From Staphylococcus pseudoxylosus (lineage in GTDB: Bacteria > Bacillota > Bacilli > Staphylococcales > Staphylococcaceae), in contig NZ_RCVN01000008.1 in assembly GCF_003697915.1 (NCBI RefSeq), forward strand, positions 124,001 through 188,000: a stretch of 64,000 bases of DNA, written 5' to 3'. Under the pieces are notes generated by a model that did no database searches, had not been told where the DNA came from, and was given only the letters and a program-made list of their open reading frames with translations. Below are positions 58,601 to 64,000 of the stretch, piece after piece. Position 1 is the stretch's first letter. Each line of letters opens with the position of its first letter. The position numbers were made by a program, and so were the translations under genes.

Positions 58601-61091
58601 CGGTGTAATTTCAATTTTTAATGCTGTTAAAAACTTCTCAATCAAAGTATGGACTACTGTAAAAAATGCTGTAATTTCTAGAGCTAAGTCCTTATGGAAT
58701 GGTGTTAAAGCTGCGTTTAACTCCTTAAGGAGTAGTGTAGTTTCAATTTTTAATGCAATTAAAAACTTTGCTTTAAAACTATGGACAAATATAAAAAATG
58801 GCGTTGTTTCAAGAGCTAAAGCTTTGTGGAACGGCGTTAAAAGTATGTTCAATAACTTAAAAAATAGTGTGAATTCTATTACGAGAAGTATAAGGAAATT
58901 CTTATACGATGTATGGACAGCTATTAAAAATAAAGTTATTTCTTTAGCAAAAACTTTATGGAATAGCGTAAGAAATACTTTTAACAATATGCGTAATGGT
59001 ATAAAAAGCATAATAAGTAAAGTGAAAAATAATTTGATTGACTCTTGGGAATCTATCAAAGGTAAAGTAACTGATATAGCTTCCAAACTATGGGGTTCTG
59101 TTAAGAAGACTTTCAATAATATGAAGAACGGACTAAAAGGTATTATTGATAAAATTAAAGGACACATTACCGGCATGGTAGATGCCGTGAAAAAAGGTCT
59201 TAATAAACTAATTGATGGTGTCAACTGGGTCGGTGGAAAACTTGGTATGGATAAGTTACCTAAAATTAAACTCCACACAGGTACTGAACATACTAATGCT
59301 ACTAAAAATGTTGTTAAAAATGGAAAAATAGCAAGGGATACTCTTGCAACTGTAGGCGATAAAGGTCAAGGTAACGGACCAGGTGGATTCCGTCATGAAA
59401 TGATTAAATATCGTAACGGTAAAACAGCCATCACACCAAATAGAGATACAACAACATACCTTCCTCAAGGGTCAACCGTATATAATGGAGCTCAAACGCA
59501 CTCTATGTTAAGTAACAGTAATCCAGCATTTGCAAATGGAACTTTACCTAGATTTGCAAATGGAACTAAGAAGAAAGATGAAAATCTTTGGGACAAAACT
59601 AAAAATATAGCTGGTGATTTTGGCGAAGGTGTTTCTGACACAGCACATGGTATTAAAGAAAATACACAAAAAGCATTAGAGGCATCCGCTAAAGCCATTG
59701 GTAAAGGCAAAAAATGGCTGGGCGATAAAGTCGGAGATGTTATGGACTGGGTAGGTAAACCAGGAAAATTATTAAATAATATACTTGATGCTTTTGGTGT
59801 GAATATGAATGCATTTGGTATTTCTAAAGATGCTAGTTTACCATTCGATATGATGAAAGGTATGTTTGGCAAATTAAAAGATGCTGCAAAAAGCCTAATT
59901 AAAGGGTGGATGGAAGACGCAGCAGGTGGCGAAGGTGACGCAGCTTGGTTATTAAAACATGATATATGGCAAAAGTTTGGTAATTATACTGGTGGTTTAG
60001 GGTTCAATGGCGGTAAACACTATGGTGTTGACTTTGGTATGACTCCTGGAACTAATGTTAAAGCTGTCGCTGGTGGTAAGGTTTCAAAAGTATGGAATGA
60101 TTACGGTGGCGGTAAATCCATAGAAATAGATATTGGTAAAGGATTAACCAATCAATATATGCATTTATCTAAACAACTTGTTAAGAAAGGTCAAAGAGTC
60201 GGTGTTGGTGATTTAATAGCTAAGTCAGGTAACACAGGTAATTTCACTGCAGGTAGTGGACATCTTCACTTCCAACTTAATAAAAAAGGAGTTCCCCAAT
60301 CTAATGTTCTTGAATGGCTAAAAGGACTTGGTGGTGGAGGTAAGAAAAAACCTTCAGCATGGGGAAGTACAATAGACAAGGCTGCCAAGAAAATGAAAGT
60401 GAAACTTAGCAATCGAGAGAGAAACGGAATTATTGCACAAATTCAACGTGAGTCAAACGGAGATGCAGGAGTAACTCAGGGGAATATTGGAGATATTAAT
60501 AACTTAAGAGGAACACCTGCACAAGGTTTATTACAGTATGTTCCTAGTACATTTAAGTCATACGCTATGAAAGGTCATACGAATATTAAATCAGGTTATG
60601 ATCAATTACTTGCTTTCTTCAATAATAAAAATTGGCGCAGAGACTTACCATACGGAAAAAGTGGTTGGGGTCCATCTGGTGCTCGTAGATTTGCTACTGG
60701 TGGATTAATAAAAGATTCAGGTTGGTATAATATCGCTGAAGCGGGTCACCCTGAGTGGATAATTCCTACTGACCCAAGTAAACGTAATGATGCTATGAAA
60801 TTATTAGCTTTAGCTGCACAAGATATCCAAGGCGGTAAATCAACAACAGGTAACAAGCGACCTAACTCTATGAAAACGCCTAATACATCAAATGATGATA
60901 CAATGCTTAGAAAAGTTGTTGAACGTCAAGATGAACAAATTAACCAAATGCAACAAGCAATTAATTATTTAGCGCAATTGGTCTCTAGTACACAAAATAT
61001 TGAGCAACAGCCTAAAGGATTTAACACGGATGATGTCGCACAAGCTATGGGTACAAAACAAAGAATGAGAAGTTATAACTATGGTATTTAG
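55692..61091 (+). CDS. Tail tape measure protein with M23 and lysozyme-like domains
   Basis: 1799 residues. The N-terminal coiled coil (about 1-310) is followed by hydrophobic segments (about 345-405 and 650-720). A tandem-repeat region (about 836-1180) repeats Trp-Asn-(Gly/Ala)-(Ile/Val)-Lys units about every 25-40 residues. An M23 peptidase domain (about 1440-1545) has HYGVDFG and GHLHFQL. A lysozyme/SLT-like domain (about 1570-1665) has [14 protein letters not shown] and [15 protein letters not shown]. It sets tail length and helps DNA cross the wall. AAAGGAGAG precedes the ATG. Confidence 0.95.
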   Translation: MAGDIQGFTIDLGIDTSDIDRGMANLQRKLKTADAQMKANLSTFDKAEKSVDKYGTELEGLNKKLTQQGRASEQSQKKLDKLRSAQENMSDKLKESAVNAQNAKKRYDSLSDSYDKMNNELKEHQTNVKSAQNAQKQMQNTVTALGAKMKNAKSSVDELEQEFKELSESGKASKQELTSLSNQLTKAKVNYNNLSKAVDSAKKDLNESKVATANAKNELQKFSDANNDAMVSAKTAMTEAKKEATNAEKSYASLNREVGQLPAKLDKAEKEVYENALAYNVLQNRINETNDELSELQRKQTIIGGIGVAASAMGQRWEEVNAKINKIGNSFRNVGYVVKGITMGGLVANISTIIPIAGSAVSAIAGIGGAATAAAGGAIGLGGAYGVALGGVMAFSGQATTALKMLEDGEIRVTNEVRNYQSVLSGLQNQWKDLVKANQAAIFNTMANGINIARIALTKLTPFITQTTNKIASASKEMRNWVTSSENAQNAFKLINNIGPPIFQNLLNAAMRVGDGLTNMFTQFGPLFTWTGKGIESLANKFNAWANSASTDKGIAQFIQYTKTNLPIVGQIFGNVFSGIISLFQAFSGHSQTVMQGMAGVTKTFKDWAANLSSTEGFKNFIAYLNENGPKVWQLLKNIGNIIVGLVKGMAPVGSVMLSITTAITGFIAKGATANNTMGMMTGILTAVGGALAAIIPMWGVYRTVMGGVSIATGVARAATVVYRGVMSAAQTTALAYMYATKGLTVAQMGQAVKSKVAAAATVVWTSVTKAATLATRGLGLAIKFMTGPIGLVITAITALVAGIVYLWKNNETFRNFVINAWNQIKATAISVFGFLKPYIIGIWNGIKTVSIAVWNGLKTAAIATWNGIKFAIQNPIQTLKNILSAIWNGIKAAALWVWNAIKTGVINIVKLWITAMKLYINLIKTVVMTVFNAVKKFSIAVWNAIKNGVVKAVKLLWAGVKTTFNALKNGVISIFNAVKNFSIKVWTTVKNAVISRAKSLWNGVKAAFNSLRSSVVSIFNAIKNFALKLWTNIKNGVVSRAKALWNGVKSMFNNLKNSVNSITRSIRKFLYDVWTAIKNKVISLAKTLWNSVRNTFNNMRNGIKSIISKVKNNLIDSWESIKGKVTDIASKLWGSVKKTFNNMKNGLKGIIDKIKGHITGMVDAVKKGLNKLIDGVNWVGGKLGMDKLPKIKLHTGTEHTNATKNVVKNGKIARDTLATVGDKGQGNGPGGFRHEMIKYRNGKTAITPNRDTTTYLPQGSTVYNGAQTHSMLSNSNPAFANGTLPRFANGTKKKDENLWDKTKNIAGDFGEGVSDTAHGIKENTQKALEASAKAIGKGKKWLGDKVGDVMDWVGKPGKLLNNILDAFGVNMNAFGISKDASLPFDMMKGMFGKLKDAAKSLIKGWMEDAAGGEGDAAWLLKHDIWQKFGNYTGGLGFNGGKHYGVDFGMTPGTNVKAVAGGKVSKVWNDYGGGKSIEIDIGKGLTNQYMHLSKQLVKKGQRVGVGDLIAKSGNTGNFTAGSGHLHFQLNKKGVPQSNVLEWLKGLGGGGKKKPSAWGSTIDKAAKKMKVKLSNRERNGIIAQIQRESNGDAGVTQGNIGDINNLRGTPAQGLLQYVPSTFKSYAMKGHTNIKSGYDQLLAFFNNKNWRRDLPYGKSGWGPSGARRFATGGLIKDSGWYNIAEAGHPEWIIPTDPSKRNDAMKLLALAAQDIQGGKSTTGNKRPNSMKTPNTSNDDTMLRKVVERQDEQINQMQQAINYLAQLVSSTQNIEQQPKGFNTDDVAQAMGTKQRMRSYNYGI

Positions 61092-61105
61092 GGAGGTGTT
61101 TATAC

Positions 61106-61930
61106 TTGAAGCAAACTGTACGTATGTTCAATGATAATTTTGATTATATGATAACTGATTTGCCGTACCTAAAAGTGTTCGATTATAAAGAAGAAGATGT
61201 TGATGTTCGAACTAACACACTGGAAATTAAAGGTCGCGATGGTGTATTGGTGGGGCCTAGCACTTTTGGTCCATTTAAATTAATACTTCGATTTTATTAT
61301 AAAGGTCATGATTTAAATGATTATAACTTAATGAAAGAAAAAATGAGAGGGCTCCTTTTTAGAAGGGAGCCTTATTATATTGTCCATTCTTTTATGCCAG
61401 GAAAAAAGTACGCTGTACAGTGTGAAGGTAATGCTATAACCGATGTGGGTACTAAAGCGGGTGAATTTGAAGTGACATTTAATGTTTATAAAGGGTTTTC
61501 AGAATCGTTAAGAGATACGTTAGATGTTAATTTTCTTACTGACTACTGGCAATTTGAAGGTGGATTAATAACTGATAGAGAAATTAGTTACAAACATACT
61601 AATAAAAGATTTGAAATATGGAATGGAAGTTACGACAAAATAGATCCGTTGCATCATAAGTTAATTATAAGAATCAAAGCTAATGCTCCAAATGGATTTA
61701 AAATGACAAATCATATGACTGGACAAACTTTTATATATAGTGGCGCGTTGAAAGAATATCAAATATTAACTATAAATGGTGTTCATCCGATTCTTGATAG
61801 TGAACGTGTCGGTATTAACACTAATTGGGAATGGATAGAGCTATTACCTGGTTTCAATAACATTGAAATAGAAGGTAATGGACTAACAAAAATAACTACA
61901 GAATTTCAATTTGATTTTATATATAGGTAG
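61106..61930 (+). CDS. Distal tail protein (Dit)
   Basis: 274 residues. TTG start after GGGAGGTG. The N-terminal ring-forming domain (YLKVFDYKEEDVDVRTNTLE, GPFKLILRFYYKG) and a C-terminal galectin-like beta domain (FEGGLITDREISYKH and later) fit siphoviral Dit proteins. It sits between the tape measure and Tal genes, the standard order. Confidence 0.9.
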   Translation: MKQTVRMFNDNFDYMITDLPYLKVFDYKEEDVDVRTNTLEIKGRDGVLVGPSTFGPFKLILRFYYKGHDLNDYNLMKEKMRGLLFRREPYYIVHSFMPGKKYAVQCEGNAITDVGTKAGEFEVTFNVYKGFSESLRDTLDVNFLTDYWQFEGGLITDREISYKHTNKRFEIWNGSYDKIDPLHHKLIIRIKANAPNGFKMTNHMTGQTFIYSGALKEYQILTINGVHPILDSERVGINTNWEWIELLPGFNNIEIEGNGLTKITTEFQFDFIYR

Positions 61931-61938
61931 GTGAAAAG

Positions 61939-63525
61939 ATGAAGGAATTAATATTAATGAACAGATTCGGTAATTATGGTGAAATGTTAACAGACTATGA
62001 TTTAGGTTCATTTAAATATGAATATGAAATAAACAATGAACGTTCCATCTCTTTCACTGCCTTTAAAGCAAGTGGCAAAGAAGATATTTTCGATATGCTG
62101 GTAAATGAAAATTACATTATTTATGAGGGACAATATTATGTTATTAAATCAACTTCATTAAAATACGATAGTCAAACTGTGCTTAACGACATTGTCGCTA
62201 AGCATATTTTTATGGAGTTTCAAAATCATTTTGTTGATAAAGATATAGAGAGTGAAGAATTGAATATAGATGTTACTGATGAAGAAAACGCCCCTAATTA
62301 CACCTTGAAACAATACTTGGATTTTGGTTTCAATAATAACGAACTTGGTTTTGAGTATGAAATCATTGGTCACTTTAGTGATGTTGCACCTGTATCTGAA
62401 CTAGGTGGACAAAACGGCATGGAATTTATTGTTTCGGGCGCTGAATATTTCAATTATATATATTTTGCAGATAATAAAAAAATCTATTTTTATCAACCTG
62501 ATTCTTTTTATGAATATTCAGATATACCTATTATATATGGTGGAAATAATGATGAACTTACAGCTAGTATAACCACAACTGATATGAAAACACATATAAA
62601 AGGTTATGGTAAGAAAAAAACTAAGTCTGAAACAAATAATTATAATCCAATTAAACCACCTAATTTAACTTATAAAGGAAACTTTCATAAAGAAGGTACT
62701 TGGCGAGTAGATACACCAGGTAGTTATTATACAAAAACATTTGAATGTAAATGGGGGAATGAAACTCTGACATGGGGACTTAAAAAAATGTCCCGTGGTG
62801 GGTTAATTGATGTCTACTTTGATGATAGAAAAATAGGCACTTATAGTTGTTACAGTAAAACATCAAGAACCACTCAAATTGTAATTGCTAAGGATTTAGA
62901 AAAAGGCAAGCATACATTTAAGGCAGTATTTAAAGGTGCTGACCCTGAAGTAAGTTATAAAACAAAACCAGTTATGTATGTAGGTACTGAAAAATCTAAT
63001 GTACTAAATTTAACAGCTGCGTTAAAAGGTAAAGATGTTTACTACACATGGGATGAATATATTTCACCAAATACGTATGAGTCTTTCGGTAAAATGACTG
63101 CTCCTACAGTTTTTGATGAAAATGCAACTACAAAAGAACAATTGAGAAAATCTTTAATAGAACAGTTAAATGATGAACCGACTATTGAACTGACAACTAA
63201 CTATTTAGGGAATGATAACGATAGGATGTATATAGGAAATGATGATCTAAAAGAAAATAACATTGTTAGATTCATCCATAAACCACTTAAATTTAATGTT
63301 GATTTAAAAATAGTGAAAATAACAAGATTCCATCCACTCATACAACAACCTGTAGAAGTGGAATTTAGTAATGCTAAAAAAGATATTATTGATATTCAAA
63401 ATCAAATAGATATGAGAATGAAAAGAGCTACAAGTTCAATTGCTAAAGGTAATTGGAACGTAAACAAGAATGTTACAAGTAATTATTTTACTGATGTAGT
63501 GGGGAGTGTGTTATCTGATGGCTAA
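61939..63525 (+). CDS. Tail-associated (Tal-type) baseplate hub protein
   Basis: 528 residues. The N-terminal gp27-like hub region (MKELILMNRFGNYGEMLTDY, then beta-rich stretches) fits prophage endopeptidase-tail/Tal proteins. The central part has a galactose-binding-like jelly-roll segment (GTWRVDTPGSYYTKTFECKW) of the kind seen in phage adhesins. No catalytic wall hydrolase motif is visible here; those lie in the tape measure protein. AGGTGAAAAG precedes the ATG. Confidence 0.82.
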   Translation: MKELILMNRFGNYGEMLTDYDLGSFKYEYEINNERSISFTAFKASGKEDIFDMLVNENYIIYEGQYYVIKSTSLKYDSQTVLNDIVAKHIFMEFQNHFVDKDIESEELNIDVTDEENAPNYTLKQYLDFGFNNNELGFEYEIIGHFSDVAPVSELGGQNGMEFIVSGAEYFNYIYFADNKKIYFYQPDSFYEYSDIPIIYGGNNDELTASITTTDMKTHIKGYGKKKTKSETNNYNPIKPPNLTYKGNFHKEGTWRVDTPGSYYTKTFECKWGNETLTWGLKKMSRGGLIDVYFDDRKIGTYSCYSKTSRTTQIVIAKDLEKGKHTFKAVFKGADPEVSYKTKPVMYVGTEKSNVLNLTAALKGKDVYYTWDEYISPNTYESFGKMTAPTVFDENATTKEQLRKSLIEQLNDEPTIELTTNYLGNDNDRMYIGNDDLKENNIVRFIHKPLKFNVDLKIVKITRFHPLIQQPVEVEFSNAKKDIIDIQNQIDMRMKRATSSIAKGNWNVNKNVTSNYFTDVVGSVLSDG

Positions 63526-64000
63526 TGAACCAATTATATTTATGAAAGATGATAATGATGTTAATTTTTATCCACTTTGTCATATCGAAGGGTTGCAAGG
63601 TGTACCGGATGGATTAACTGATTTAAATATTGATGGAATAAAAGACGATATTTCTGGTGTAAGTACGAATGTAAATGATCTACAGATACAATTAAATAGT
63701 TTAAAAGACTTAGTAGCTAATATACCAACTGTTAGTGATACAGGTTGGAAAGATATAACTTTAGCTACAGGAATTGAAATTTATAGTAGTGGTACAGTTC
63801 CTCAAGCTAGGCTTATAACTTTAAATAATACTAGTTTTTTATCTGTAAAAGGAGCTGTAAAAGGAATCACCTCATCGAGTGGTGTAACGATAGGTTCGTT
63901 AAATTCTTTTATATCTAGCAAAATAAGTACAAATCTATATTTTGTACAAAACACTTCTATTGTTTCAGGAAAACCAAATTTTACAAGAATGAGCATAAAT
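63518..64000 (+). CDS. Further tail/baseplate protein, cut by the window end
   Basis: The ATG at 63518 follows GGGGAGTG and overlaps the Tal stop. The frame is open to the window end, giving 161 residues: MANEPIIFMKDDNDVNFYPL, a coiled-coil segment (NDLQIQLNSLKDLVANI), then a beta-rich part. This resembles upper baseplate or receptor-binding tail proteins of staphylococcal siphoviruses; the type cannot be fixed from the N-terminal part. Confidence 0.7.
   Translation, partial: MANEPIIFMKDDNDVNFYPLCHIEGLQGVPDGLTDLNIDGIKDDISGVSTNVNDLQIQLNSLKDLVANIPTVSDTGWKDITLATGIEIYSSGTVPQARLITLNNTSFLSVKGAVKGITSSSGVTIGSLNSFISSKISTNLYFVQNTSIVSGKPNFTRMSIN

Noticed and set aside
58205..59278. A long minus-strand open frame opposite the tape measure repeats
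   Set aside because: It mirrors the repetitive tape measure sequence, is low-complexity, and has no ribosome site.

Overview
The window is AT-rich Firmicute DNA, and its gene content and protein sequences look like Staphylococcus. Signs of this are the FtsZ C-terminal peptide ending in RSRRTRR, the ftsZ-pgeF-ylmE-sepF-ylmG-ylmH-divIVA-ileS order, a complete pyr operon with a PyrR leader, and gmk-rpoZ-coaBC-priA. A chromosomal gene very like the staphylococcal macrolide phosphotransferase Mph(C) sits between the pyr operon and a yitT-like gene. It hints at a coagulase-negative species, but the species cannot be fixed from sequence reading alone.

Region 1 (1-10304) is the end of the division and cell wall cluster: the ftsZ 3' end, pgeF, ylmE, sepF, ylmG, ylmH and divIVA. 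Then come a T-box-controlled ileS, a two-domain VOC protein, lspA and rluD. Region 2 (10305-21229) is the pyrimidine pathway: a promoter, a PyrR-type attenuator leader, pyrR, a second attenuator-like terminator, pyrP, pyrB, pyrC, carA, carB, an internal terminator-like hairpin, pyrF, pyrE and a small conserved-looking protein. Region 3 (21230-31938) holds the mph-like gene, a 27-residue membrane peptide gene, yitT, a PhnB-like VOC gene, a stack of hairpins, rqcH, gmk, rpoZ, coaBC and priA.

Region 4 (31939-64000) is the left and central part of a temperate siphovirus prophage inserted just downstream of priA; its right end lies outside the window. The modules read in order. Integrase and lysogeny control (ImmA/ImmR-type pair, divergent promoters, Cro-like protein) come first. 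Replication follows: VRR-NUC nuclease, SF2 helicase, Sak-type annealing protein, SSB, AEP-like primase, D5/SF3 helicase and an iteron-flanked AT-rich presumptive origin. An accessory early region carries DUF3310, a Tad2-family anti-Thoeris protein, MazG-like and DUF1381 genes, RinB- and RinA-like regulators, and two reverse-strand cargo genes (one a CPBP membrane protease). Packaging and head genes are HNH, TerS, TerL, portal, ClpP-like protease, HK97 capsid and connectors. The tail genes are the tube protein, gpG/gpGT with a lambda-like slippery site, a 1799-residue tape measure with two wall-hydrolase domains, Dit, Tal and the start of a further tail gene.

The points most worth following are the chromosomal mph(C)-like gene, the Tad2 homologue, the iteron origin next to the primase-helicase pair, three 19-20 bp tandem repeats ahead of the HNH/terminase genes, and the reverse-strand cargo genes.
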